DNA from: Lustribacter sp965277075
GTDB taxonomy: Bacteria; Vulcanimicrobiota; Vulcanimicrobiia; Vulcanimicrobiales; Vulcanimicrobiaceae
Assembly (NCBI GenBank): GCA_965277075.1
Contig: OZ255707.1
Coordinates: 2,418,001-2,482,000, forward strand
Reading direction: 5' to 3'
DNA length: 64,000 bases
A program made the translations under genes and the position numbers. Position 1 is the first letter of the stretch. Each line of letters opens with the position of its first letter. Positions 50,574-59,024 of the stretch are shown piece after piece. The notes below the pieces were generated by a model. It was not told where the DNA came from. It worked only from the letters and a program-made list of their open reading frames with translations, and did not search any database.

Positions 50574-51296
50574 TTATACAGGTGCTTTTGGCTCAATCTC
50601 GGTGAGGACTCGCGCTCGCGCAAAAATCGCATCGAGCATCCCTTCGGTGAGCACGCCCGTTTGTGTGTTCTGCCGGCTCGGGTGGTACGACGCCACCACG
50701 GTAGCGACCGGCGAGCCCGGTAGCGTCACCGCGGTTTCCGCCCCATGCCGGAACGTTGCGCGCGGGGTACGATACCGACCCGTCGTCTTGATCAGCCGAT
50801 GGATGGTATCGTCGGCGATTTTTCCAAGTGTCACGATGACGCGCACATCTCTCAACGCGGCGAACTCGGCGGCCAGGTACGGAAAACAGCGCGCGCGCTC
50901 CGTGGTCGACGGTTTATTTCCGGGCGGAGCGCAGCGCACGGCTGCGGTGATAAGCGTGTCGATCAGTTGCATCCCGTCGTCGCGGCCGACGGCGACGGGC
51001 TGACTCGCAAAACCCGCCCGGTAGAGGGCGCGATAGAGCCATTCGCCGGATCCATCGCCCGTGAACATTCGCCCGGTGCGATTGCTGCCGTGCGCGCCGG
51101 GCGCGAGCCCGACTAACACCACACGCGCCGCCGCTCCGCCGAACGCCGGCACCGGCTTGCCCCAGTAGTTGTGATCGCGATACGCGCGCCGTTTTTCGCG
51201 TGCGACCTGCTCGCGGTACAAAACGAGTTCGGGGCAAAGGCGGCAGGCGACGACGGAGCGTTCGATCTCCGCAAGGTCGAGCGGCGGGCTGGACAT
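50574..51296 (-). CDS. uracil-DNA glycosylase, family 5 (UdgB)
   Basis: A 240-residue uracil/hypoxanthine-DNA glycosylase. Motif A LVGLAPGAHGSNRTGRMFTG near residues 62-81 is typical of family 5, which lacks the acidic residue of other families in motif A, and motif B SYHPSRQN lies near residue 203. Cysteines in CRLCP (near 19), RCAPP and RCFPY suit the Fe-S cluster. The frame opens earlier, but ATG at 51296 gives the normal N-terminus. It is divergent from the exported protein at 51358. Confidence 0.92.
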   Translation of the reverse strand: MSSPPLDLAEIERSVVACRLCPELVLYREQVAREKRRAYRDHNYWGKPVPAFGGAAARVVLVGLAPGAHGSNRTGRMFTGDGSGEWLYRALYRAGFASQPVAVGRDDGMQLIDTLITAAVRCAPPGNKPSTTERARCFPYLAAEFAALRDVRVIVTLGKIADDTIHRLIKTTGRYRTPRATFRHGAETAVTLPGSPVATVVASYHPSRQNTQTGVLTEGMLDAIFARARVLTEIEPKAPV

Positions 51297-51357
51297 CGTG
51301 GTTGATTCGCCTCGTGCAGTCGGGGAACTGCGAGGGTTGCCCGCAAAAACACGTCCG

Positions 51358-52323
51358 GTGTTCGTGCGTTGCATCGCTCTCGTCGCTTGTATCGCCGTCG
51401 GCCTCGGCGCGGCGGCGGCTGCCCGCGCGGACGACGCGCCGAAACTTGCCGTCTACGGGTTTGCGGTCAACGGGTCGGCGCCGGCGGGGCTCGGCGCACA
51501 GTGCGCCGACGCGATCGGCGCGCAGATACGTACGGCGGGCGGCGTCGACGTGTTGCGCGGCGCGGCGACGCTCATGCCGTCACAGTATCGCGAAGACGCT
51601 CGCGCCAAATCCGCTGACTTCTTTCTCATCGGCGCGATCGCACCGGTCGGCAACAGATTCTCCGTCATCGAACAACTCGTGCGCACGCGAACCGGACTGT
51701 TGGCGTGGAGTTCGACGTTGCAAGTTACCGATGTGGCCGAACTCAACGGCCAAGGTGCGCTCGTCCGTCAGGCGCTCCTCGACGCGCTGGGCACCGCGCG
51801 GTTTCCAGCGCTCTCGGCAACGCGAAATGCCGCGCCGGCGGCGACGCCGGCACCGCGGGATACGCGCGCGCAGGCGTTCAACGTGCCGATCTCACAGCCG
51901 ACGATCGCTCCGGCCAGCACGTTCGCGGTCATGAGTTTCGGCGGCACGGCGCTCCCGAGCGATCGCGCGTTCGCCGTGCGCGCGGTGCTCGAAAACATCC
52001 GGCGTCGCGGTGTATCGGCCGCTACTGCGGCGGCCGTGCCGGCCGATCTGCAAACGGCCGGCGCACAGGCCTGCGTCGACACGGGCGCCGCAACGATCGT
52101 CGGCGGCACGCTCGAGGAAACGCGCGTGCCCAGCCTGACGGCGCCGCCCGCAACGACGGCGTCGATCGCGCTGCAGGTGTACGACTGCCGGACGCACACG
52201 CTCGCGACGAAGCCGCTCGCGTCGACGAAGACGACGCCGGTCGGCACCGACGCGATCCGCGCCGCGGCCGACGAAGCAGCTGCAGCCTATTTCGGCGGGC
52301 CGCCGCCCGAGCCGCACGTTTAG
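51358..52323 (+). CDS. exported protein with two TolB/CsgG-like domains
   Basis: A 321-residue exported protein. Residues 1-24 are a signal peptide (VFVRCIALVACIAVGLGAAA). Two related halves follow: first LAVYGFAVNGSAPAGLGAQC through DFFLIGAIAPVGNRF, second FAVMSFGGTALPSDRAF through CVDTGAATIVGGTL, joined by an Ala/Pro linker at about 155-185. Each resembles the nucleotide-binding-like core of TolB N-terminal, CsgG or FlgO proteins of the periplasm; the tandem form is unusual. GTG at 51358 or 51364 starts the signal peptide; a GTG at 51298 is less likely. Confidence 0.75.
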   Translation: MFVRCIALVACIAVGLGAAAAARADDAPKLAVYGFAVNGSAPAGLGAQCADAIGAQIRTAGGVDVLRGAATLMPSQYREDARAKSADFFLIGAIAPVGNRFSVIEQLVRTRTGLLAWSSTLQVTDVAELNGQGALVRQALLDALGTARFPALSATRNAAPAATPAPRDTRAQAFNVPISQPTIAPASTFAVMSFGGTALPSDRAFAVRAVLENIRRRGVSAATAAAVPADLQTAGAQACVDTGAATIVGGTLEETRVPSLTAPPATTASIALQVYDCRTHTLATKPLASTKTTPVGTDAIRAAADEAAAAYFGGPPPEPHV

Positions 52324-52838
52324 TCCAAACCGGGGAACCCGAGCGTCGCAAGCGCCGCGTACGTCACGATGCCGACCGACGTTGCAAGGTTGATGCTGCG
52401 AACCCGCGCATCGTACATCGGAATGCGCAGCGAGCGCGCGGCATACGCGGTCATCAACGCGGTGGGAATCGCACCGGTTTCTTTGCCGAACACCAGCGCG
52501 TCGCCGCGGGTGAACGTCGCATCCGTGTAGGCGCGCGTGCCGGTCGTCTCGATCCACCAGCAGCGTTCCAGCGGAAACGCAGCGCTGAACGCGTCGAGTG
52601 AGGCGTGGACGACCACGTTTACGGACGACCAGTAATCGAGCCCCGCGCGTTTGAGCGCGCGATCGTCGATCGAGAAGCCCAACGGCTCGATCAGATGAAG
52701 CGCGCAGCCCGTCGCTGCACAGAGCCGCGCGACGTTGCCGGTGTTCGGCGGGATCTCAGGTTCGATCAACACGACGTGCAGCGGTGCCCGTGCGACGGCG
52801 TCGACGCCGACGATCCGGTCCGGCGGTTGCACCCTCAT
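52320..52838 (-). CDS. trmL: tRNA (cytidine(34)-2'-O)-methyltransferase, TrmL-like
   Basis: A 172-residue SPOUT (trefoil knot) methyltransferase that modifies the wobble base of tRNA-Leu. HVVLIEPEIPPNTGNVARL near the N-terminus, LVFGKETGAIP in the centre and SINLATSVGIVTYAAL near the C-terminus are the family motifs. ATG at 52838 overlaps the preceding gene (ATGA) and gives a normal start; the frame further upstream is antisense. Identification is by conserved knot motifs; a related SpoU methyltransferase is the alternative. Confidence 0.9.
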   Translation of the reverse strand: MRVQPPDRIVGVDAVARAPLHVVLIEPEIPPNTGNVARLCAATGCALHLIEPLGFSIDDRALKRAGLDYWSSVNVVVHASLDAFSAAFPLERCWWIETTGTRAYTDATFTRGDALVFGKETGAIPTALMTAYAARSLRIPMYDARVRSINLATSVGIVTYAALATLGFPGLD

Positions 52839-53611
52839 TCGTTCGCGCAGCGGATGCAGTCGGCGATGCGATTGCGCGGCGCGACCAGCAGTGCGACGCC
52901 GCCGTGACCGAGCCACGCGCGCTCGAAGGCGGCTGCCGGATAAACGTGGCGAACGTGTGCGTGTGCCGGGTCGTTGACGATCACATCACCGTCCGCCGTG
53001 CGGCCACGCATAACGACCAGGTGGCCCTTCGATGAGGTTAGCGGCGCATTCGGAAGGTCGCGATCCCACGCGATGCTCACTGCAAGCGGCAAACCGGCGT
53101 CAAGGAACGCATCGATGCTGCGGAGATCGCGCAAGTACGCGACCGCGCCGAAAAAACCGCATTGCGATGCATAGGCGACGGCGAAGGCCCAATTGCCGGT
53201 GCCGCGGTACGCGCGGTCGTACGTTCCGGCCGCGACCTCCGCAACCGTTCGTCGCACGCTATACGACGCAACGAGCATCGCGATGCATGCCGGCGTGCAC
53301 CAGCCATACGATTCCGGAACGTCGTGCGCGTGCTGTGCGAGTTCCGGGACCACGAGTTCGCCGCGAAACGGCGCACGCACGATTCGCGGGCCGTTCGCCG
53401 CGACCGACACGGCGATGCGGTCGAGCGTGACGTTTGCGCGCGGTTCGAACGCGACGTACGGCAGCGACCGCGACCGGCGTCCGTCGGCGGTGTGGACGAT
53501 CAAGTCGATCGTTGCGGCCGGTGCGCCCGTGCACCACGACAGGATCGCTCGCCTCGCCGGCGTGACCGCGGCATACGCGCGGCCGGCATTCGATTCGACG
53601 ACGGTCAACAC
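52835..53611 (-). CDS. C39-like cysteine peptidase
   Basis: A 258-residue protein with a papain-like C39 fold in its second half. The catalytic set is visible: cysteine in SYGWCTPACIAM (near 104), histidine in KGHLVVMRG (near 199) and aspartate in IVNDPAHA (near 215). The N-terminal 85 residues are beta-rich. There is no signal peptide, so it may act in the cytosol or be exported by another route. It follows the peptide-binding oppA-type gene with a 3-base gap and overlaps trmL by 4, suggesting a role in peptide processing. Confidence 0.82.
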   Translation of the reverse strand: MLTVVESNAGRAYAAVTPARRAILSWCTGAPAATIDLIVHTADGRRSRSLPYVAFEPRANVTLDRIAVSVAANGPRIVRAPFRGELVVPELAQHAHDVPESYGWCTPACIAMLVASYSVRRTVAEVAAGTYDRAYRGTGNWAFAVAYASQCGFFGAVAYLRDLRSIDAFLDAGLPLAVSIAWDRDLPNAPLTSSKGHLVVMRGRTADGDVIVNDPAHAHVRHVYPAAAFERAWLGHGGVALLVAPRNRIADCIRCANE

Positions 53612-53614
53612 GCC

Positions 53615-55243
53615 TCAATACGTCCACTCCCAAGCGTTCCAATTGCTTGAGATATATTGGGCCGCGCGATAGTGCTTCAAGTCGCTGTTGACCGCGGCAT
53701 ACGCAACTTGCCAGTAGAGAAATACGGCGGGTACGAGTTCGTGGATGCGTTCTTCTTCGCGCTGGTAGAGTGCGCGCCGCACGGTACGGTCGAACGTTCG
53801 CGCGGCGCGGCGGCTCGTGTCGGTGATGATCGGGTCGGCGAGGAACGATGTGTTCGCTCCGTGCGGCGGTATGAACGCACCGCTCCACGACCCTTCGTTG
53901 TCGGGGTCGGGCAGATTCGTCGCGATGCTGAGCGAGAGATCGTAGCGGCCGGTGTACAGCGGCCCATTCTGCGCGAAGAGCAGACTGGTCGGATAGTTCT
54001 TCACGGTCAACACGATGCCGGCAGCGAGCAGCTGTTGCTGCATCTGCACCTCGGCTTGAATATTCGATGCTTTCGACACGGTCGTGGACACGTCGAGCGC
54101 GAGCCGCTCGCCGTTGCGGCGCCGGATGCCGTCGGCGGCGACGTGCCAACCGGCCGCGTCGAGCAGCCGTTTCGCATCGGGCAGATCGTATTTCCAGACC
54201 GGAATCTTCGGCGCGGCCCACGACGACGGCGTGATGTCGCTCGTCGCGCGCTGGTTGTAGCCATGGTAGATCGTCCGGTTCATGCGGTCCCAATCGATCG
54301 CTTCGGCCAGCGCGCGCCGCACCCGGACGTCGGAGAGAAACGGCCGCGCGCAGTTCATATCGAGGTGTCGCCAATTCGCGACGAGCCGATGCGGTGACGT
54401 GTATCCCGTGAGCGACGGCAAGCGGTCGATCTGATTCTCGGTCACCGGATCGACGATGTCGACGTCGTGCGTTTGCAACGTGGCGAACACCGTGTCGCTG
54501 TTCGGAATGATGCGATACGTCACGTGCGCGATCGCCGGCGTGCCGCGCCAGTAGCGCGGGTTGGCGGAAAACTCGAGCGAAGACCCATGTTGCCACGAGT
54601 CGAGCGTGTACGGACCGCTTGCGACCGGATGTTCGTTGAACGGCGCGTGATTGATGTCGCCGGCTCGCGCCAGCAGATGCTCGGGGAGCGGCGGATATCC
54701 GGCGCCGCCGGTCGCGAAGATGCCGAGGATCGCGGCAAACGGTTCGCGCAGGTGAACGACGGCGGTGTCGGTGTCGGGAAGGTCGATCGCGGTGATGTCG
54801 TCCCAGCCGCCACGCAGACGGGTGGTATTGCGCGGGTTCATCACGGCCCGCCATGTGAAGCGAACGTCGCGCGCATCGAGCGGCGCGCCGTCCGACCAGC
54901 GGAGCCCGTGGCGCAACCGGATGACGATCGTGCGCCCGTCGCGACTGATACCGCCGTTGCGTTCGCTCGGAATTTCGCGCGCCAGCTCGGGCACGTAGTC
55001 GCCCCGCTCGTCGTATTGCAGCAACGGCGCAAAGAGCAAGCTCTCGACTTGATTCGACGCGTCGCTGTTGGCGAAGAGCGGATTGAGAGAGTCGGGCTCC
55101 TCGGTGCTCGCGATGCGTACGCGGTCGTGCTTCGTCCACGCGTGTAATCCGTCCGTCGACTCCGGCCCCGTTCGCGTGCAGGCGACGACCGTCACGCTCG
55201 CGAGCAATGCGAGCGCACAGCGCCGCGCGGCGCGATCATGCAT
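53615..55243 (-). CDS. oligopeptide ABC transporter substrate-binding lipoprotein
   Basis: A 542-residue OppA-type (family 5) periplasmic binding protein. The N-terminal lipobox VVAC (near residue 20) predicts a lipoprotein. EEPDSLNPLFANSDAS, then LRHGLRWSDGAPLDARDVRF and YDLSLSIATNLPDPDNEGSW are characteristic. It binds peptides, or muropeptides, for a permease not seen in this window. ATG at 55243 lies in ATGCATGA, overlapping the stop of the dgcN-like gene, so the three are co-transcribed. An upstream in-frame start would put an unlikely basic stretch before the lipobox. Confidence 0.9.
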   Translation of the reverse strand: MHDRAARRCALALLASVTVVACTRTGPESTDGLHAWTKHDRVRIASTEEPDSLNPLFANSDASNQVESLLFAPLLQYDERGDYVPELAREIPSERNGGISRDGRTIVIRLRHGLRWSDGAPLDARDVRFTWRAVMNPRNTTRLRGGWDDITAIDLPDTDTAVVHLREPFAAILGIFATGGAGYPPLPEHLLARAGDINHAPFNEHPVASGPYTLDSWQHGSSLEFSANPRYWRGTPAIAHVTYRIIPNSDTVFATLQTHDVDIVDPVTENQIDRLPSLTGYTSPHRLVANWRHLDMNCARPFLSDVRVRRALAEAIDWDRMNRTIYHGYNQRATSDITPSSWAAPKIPVWKYDLPDAKRLLDAAGWHVAADGIRRRNGERLALDVSTTVSKASNIQAEVQMQQQLLAAGIVLTVKNYPTSLLFAQNGPLYTGRYDLSLSIATNLPDPDNEGSWSGAFIPPHGANTSFLADPIITDTSRRAARTFDRTVRRALYQREEERIHELVPAVFLYWQVAYAAVNSDLKHYRAAQYISSNWNAWEWTY

Positions 55244-56306
55244 GTATGCGAAGCGGCGTTTTGACGACCTGCGGCGCAAACGCGGCATAGAGAACGCCCG
55301 GGCCGAAGCGCACGACGTCATCGCACGGCAACCCCGTTTGCGCGCGCGCATCCGCGATCGCGGCTTGCGCCGCAGCGTCGTCGAGCCCGTGCGTGTTCAG
55401 TGCGATCGCAGCGACGCGTGCTGGTTTGACGTTCGCGCACAACCCTTCGTAGGTGCGGATGAGTTCGCGGTACCCGAGCAGCGGAATATCGTAGCCGTCG
55501 ATCGTCGTGCGCGTCACGAGGTGGACGAGGACCAGCGCATCCGGCGCGCAGCCGTAGAGTAATGCGAGCGTGACCGGCGCATAGGCCGGATGGTTGATGC
55601 CGCCCTGTCCCTCGACGAACAGCAGACCGTCACGCGCAGCGATGTGGCGGTCGCCGTCGAGCACGAGCGCTTCCGCGGCGCCCGTCGCAAAATCGGCGAC
55701 GACGCGATCGATTGCCGTGCCCCAACCGGCGATCGCGATGCCGGTTTGTCCTGTCGCGATAAACTCGGCCGCGTCGCCGGCATCCGTCGCGGCTCGCGTG
55801 AGTTCGAGCGCGGCCGTCATCTTACCGACAGCCGAGTCGCTGCCGACCGTGAGCACGACGCGGCTCGTGATATCGTAGGCGGCGCCGGAGAAGAGCGGCG
55901 CGGCCGGCGGTAGTCGCAGGTCCCAGATGCGCGAGTCGTGGTTGTCAGCGAGCGCGCGCAGTTCCGGATCATCGCCGAGAAACGTGTGCAATCCATTGAC
56001 GATGTCGAGCCGTGCCCGAATTGCGACCGTGATCTCGGCGCGATAGTCGGCCGGTAACGCGCCGCCGGGCGGCGCGATGCCGATCAGCAGCGCCGTCGGG
56101 CCGAAGCGCAGGCCTTCGCTGACGCTCGCAACGATCGGGGCGTCCGAATCCAAGTACGCGACGACATCACGAACGCGTTTGCCGGCATGGTCGGGGTCGA
56201 CGACGGCGACCGTTTCGTCACGGCTGTATGCGATGACGCCGTGCGCCGTTTTGGCATTGCGCGTCGCAAACGCGCCGGGTGCGAAAATGATATACCGTCG
56301 CGTCAT
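55236..56306 (-). CDS. dgcN: DUF1611 protein, D-glutamate N-acetyltransferase-like (DgcN)
   Basis: A 356-residue DUF1611-family protein. RYIIFAPGAFATRNAKTAHG at the N-terminus, RIWDLRLPPAAPLFSGAAYD and the P-loop-like VGSDSAVGKMTAALEL near residue 205 are typical. A homologue, DgcN, acetylates D-glutamate, and the partner DgcA racemises N-acetyl-D-glutamate; the two genes are adjacent here as in that pathway. I infer the same role. The ATG overlaps the dgcA stop by 4 bases, and oppA follows. Confidence 0.8.
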   Translation of the reverse strand: MTRRYIIFAPGAFATRNAKTAHGVIAYSRDETVAVVDPDHAGKRVRDVVAYLDSDAPIVASVSEGLRFGPTALLIGIAPPGGALPADYRAEITVAIRARLDIVNGLHTFLGDDPELRALADNHDSRIWDLRLPPAAPLFSGAAYDITSRVVLTVGSDSAVGKMTAALELTRAATDAGDAAEFIATGQTGIAIAGWGTAIDRVVADFATGAAEALVLDGDRHIAARDGLLFVEGQGGINHPAYAPVTLALLYGCAPDALVLVHLVTRTTIDGYDIPLLGYRELIRTYEGLCANVKPARVAAIALNTHGLDDAAAQAAIADARAQTGLPCDDVVRFGPGVLYAAFAPQVVKTPLRIHA

Positions 56307-57298
56307 GCCGCGGCGAGCTCCCGCACGCCGAGACCGGGGCCCTCCGGTAAGACGATTTTTCCGCGGTCGTACGTGATACCGGCGAACGGATCGTGCGCGA
56401 CGAGAAACGGCCCGTCGAGATCGGCCCAGTCGACGAGCGGTGAGAGATGGGCCGCGGCGGTGGAAAGAATCGCGCTCTCGACCATACATCCGAGCATGAT
56501 CTTCAGGCCGAGCGCGCGGGCCGTGTGAATCATCTCGAGCGCGCCGCGAATGCCGCCGCACTTCACGAGCTTGACGTTGATACCGTCGACGCAGCCGGCC
56601 AGCGCCGGTAAATCCCGCGCGTCCTTCGAGTCCTCGTCGGTCACGATCGCGATCGCCGTGCGGTCGCGAATCCAGCGCAGCGCTTCGGGTGAACCGGCCG
56701 GAATCGGCTGTTCGCAAAACTCGATGTCGAAGCGATCGAGTTCACGTAGGATGTCCACGGCCGCTTCCGCCGTCCACGCCTCGTTGGCGTCGACGCGAAT
56801 CGTACCGCCGTATGCCGCGCGAATCGCTGCGATCGTGTCGACCTCGTTGCCCGCGCCGAGCTTCACCTTGATCGTCGGATGGTCGCGCACTTCACGGACC
56901 TTCGCGACCATCTCGTCGATCGGCGCGATGCCGATCGTGAACGACGTCACCGGAGTCTTCGACGGATCGACGCCGAGCAGCCGCCACAGCGGGCGATCGA
57001 CGTCCTTTGCGATGCAGTCGTGCAGCGCGACATCGAGCCCGCAGCGAACGGCCGGCGACAGATCGGCGAGCAGCACGTCGAGCGCGTACGGATCGTTACC
57101 GAAGCCGCGCGCGTCCAACGCCGCGATGACGCTCTCGACCGTTTCATCGTATCGCTCGCTGGGCGAACTCTCGCCCAGCGCATCGATGCCGTTCCAGGCC
57201 AGCCGTACCAGGACGGTGCGTGCGACGTCTTCCGACGATCGTGCGATCGTGAACCGATGAACGAGCGGCAACGCGAGCGGCACGGCGGAGACGTCCAT
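56303..57298 (-). CDS. dgcA: enolase-superfamily epimerase (DgcA / dipeptide epimerase-like)
   Basis: A 331-residue enolase-superfamily enzyme. The catalytic lysines are in TIKVKLGAGNE and INVKLVKCGG, with metal-binding acids in DANEAW (near 185), FCEQPI and TDEDSK (near 235). L-Ala-D/L-Glu epimerases of the ycjG type and N-acetyl-D-glutamate racemases (DgcA) share this pattern. Adjacency to a DgcN homologue favours D-glutamate catabolism; adjacency to a peptide-binding lipoprotein favours muropeptide dipeptides. ATG at 57298; a GTG two codons earlier is possible. Confidence 0.85.
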   Translation of the reverse strand: MDVSAVPLALPLVHRFTIARSSEDVARTVLVRLAWNGIDALGESSPSERYDETVESVIAALDARGFGNDPYALDVLLADLSPAVRCGLDVALHDCIAKDVDRPLWRLLGVDPSKTPVTSFTIGIAPIDEMVAKVREVRDHPTIKVKLGAGNEVDTIAAIRAAYGGTIRVDANEAWTAEAAVDILRELDRFDIEFCEQPIPAGSPEALRWIRDRTAIAIVTDEDSKDARDLPALAGCVDGINVKLVKCGGIRGALEMIHTARALGLKIMLGCMVESAILSTAAAHLSPLVDWADLDGPFLVAHDPFAGITYDRGKIVLPEGPGLGVRELAAA

Positions 57299-57354
57299 GG
57301 TCACGCCGCGAACGTTCCGGCGGGCGGCGCGCCGATCCCGCCGAAGGCCGCGCG

Positions 57355-58839
57355 ATGAGCGACACGCACACCCACGGAATCGTTTGGCTGCGACGCGACT
57401 TGCGGCTCGACGACCACGTCGCGCTCTACCGGGCGGCTCAGCACTGCGAGGCGATCACGTGCGCCTTCGTGCTCGATCCCGAACTTTTGCGCGGGCCGCA
57501 GATCGGCGCGCCGATCGTGCAGTTCTTCTTCGAATCGCTCGACGTCCTACGCACGCAACTGCGCGACATCGGCTCGGACCTCGCGTTGCTCGAAGGCGAT
57601 TTCGCGAAGGAGCTGCAGCGCGTTGCGAAACACGCCGGCGCGACGGCCGTATTCTACAATGAAGACTACGATCCGGCGATGCGCGTCCGCGACGAACGGG
57701 TGACGCGTGCGCTCGAAGCGGCGGGTCTGGCCGTGCACGCCTCCACCGATCACGTCTACGCCGGCGCGGACGAGGTGCTGCAGGACAGCGGAAGATTCTA
57801 CACCGTCTATACGCCGTATCGGCGGCGCTGGAACGCACTGATCGCGCAGCACCCGCGGCGCGCGGTGCCGTCGCTGCGCGCCGCGCGACGCCGCTTCGCG
57901 CCGGCCGCCGCGATCGGACGCACCCGCGCCGTCCCCACGCCCGAAGAGTACGGGCACACGTCCTCGGACCATTTTCCGCGCGGCGGATCCGACCGCGCAA
58001 AGGCGATGCTCAAAGCGTTCGTCGCGCATCACGCGAGCGACTACGCCGGCGCGCGCAACGAACCCGCGCTCGAAGGGACGTCGCGGCTGTCGCCGCATCT
58101 GCGTGCCGGCACGATCGGCATTCGTGAATGCATGGACGCCGCGCTCGCCGCACGCGGTGGGCGCGCGTCCACCGGTATCGACACGTGGATCGGCGAGCTG
58201 ACGTGGCGCGATTTCTATCAGCAGCTGCTCGTGCACGCGCCTCGCGTCGCGCACGAGCCGTTCGTCGAAGCCGCGAAGCACATTCGTTATCGCACCGACA
58301 AACGCGGCTACCAGGCCTGGGTCGACGGCACGACCGGCTATCCGATCGTCGACGCCGCGATGATTCAGATCAATACGTCGGGCTGGATGCACAATCGTTT
58401 ACGGATGATCGTCGCGTCGTTTCTGACCAAGCACTTGCTGATCGACTATCACGAGGGCGAACGCTACTTCGAGCAGCATCTCGCCGACGCCGACCTTGGC
58501 GCGAACAACGGCGGTTGGCAATGGTCCGCGTCGACCGGCACCGACGCGGCACCGTACTTCCGCGTCTTCAACCCGACGTTACAAGGCAAGACGTACGATC
58601 CGGACGGCGCGTTCGTTCGCCGCATGATTCCGGCGCTCGCAAAGGTGCCGGCGAAGTATGTGCACGAGCCGTGGATGATGCCTCCGATCGTCGCGCAGGA
58701 AGCGGGCTGCGTCGTCGGTCGCGACTATCCGGAACCGGTCGTCGACCACGCGCAGGCGCGCGCTCGGGCGATCGACGCCTACGGCAGCGTCTTAGGGCGA
58801 AAAACCGGAACGCACGGAGCGCGACCTGTCAAGACTTGA
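57355..58839 (+). CDS. phrB: deoxyribodipyrimidine photolyase
   Basis: A 494-residue class I CPD photolyase that repairs pyrimidine dimers using light and FAD. The N-terminal antenna domain begins IVWLRRDLRLDDHVALYRA. The FAD domain has TSRLSPHLRAGTIG, ELTWRDFYQQLL, YPIVDAAM, GWMHNRLRMIVASFLTKHL and WQWSASTGTDAAPYFR, the last two regions being the dimer-binding and FAD loops. The tryptophans of the electron-transfer path appear present. ATG at 57355 is 56 bases from the divergent dgcA. Confidence 0.95.
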   Translation: MSDTHTHGIVWLRRDLRLDDHVALYRAAQHCEAITCAFVLDPELLRGPQIGAPIVQFFFESLDVLRTQLRDIGSDLALLEGDFAKELQRVAKHAGATAVFYNEDYDPAMRVRDERVTRALEAAGLAVHASTDHVYAGADEVLQDSGRFYTVYTPYRRRWNALIAQHPRRAVPSLRAARRRFAPAAAIGRTRAVPTPEEYGHTSSDHFPRGGSDRAKAMLKAFVAHHASDYAGARNEPALEGTSRLSPHLRAGTIGIRECMDAALAARGGRASTGIDTWIGELTWRDFYQQLLVHAPRVAHEPFVEAAKHIRYRTDKRGYQAWVDGTTGYPIVDAAMIQINTSGWMHNRLRMIVASFLTKHLLIDYHEGERYFEQHLADADLGANNGGWQWSASTGTDAAPYFRVFNPTLQGKTYDPDGAFVRRMIPALAKVPAKYVHEPWMMPPIVAQEAGCVVGRDYPEPVVDHAQARARAIDAYGSVLGRKTGTHGARPVKT

Positions 58840-58888
58840 CGACGGTGAGACAATGCATGGGCGACGACGACTGCTGATGTTCGCGCAA

Positions 58889-59024
58889 GTACTCTGGTGT
58901 TGGACCAACGTTAATACCTCGGGAGCACAAGCTCCGGATACGATCGGCGTGAACGTCCTCTCAGTGACGTTTCCTGAGCGCCCGGGCCGCACCCACCTGC
59001 TGAACGCAGGTCTTAACCGGGTAC
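58889..59024 (+). ncRNA. candidate structured RNA, possibly 6S-like
   Basis: The ends pair: GTACTC (58889-58894) with GGGTAC (59019-59024), continued by GGT with ACC after a one-base bulge. Inside are three perfect hairpins: GGAGC/GCTCC (58922-58935), AACGTC/GACGTT (58952-58971) and ACCTGC/GCAGGT (58995-59011). The 3' hairpin flanked by CCGCACCC recalls the small hairpin beside the central bubble of alphaproteobacterial 6S RNAs, from memory only. It fills the gap between two convergent genes and overlaps the last codons of the minus-strand one. No promoter or terminator was recognised. Confidence 0.4.
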
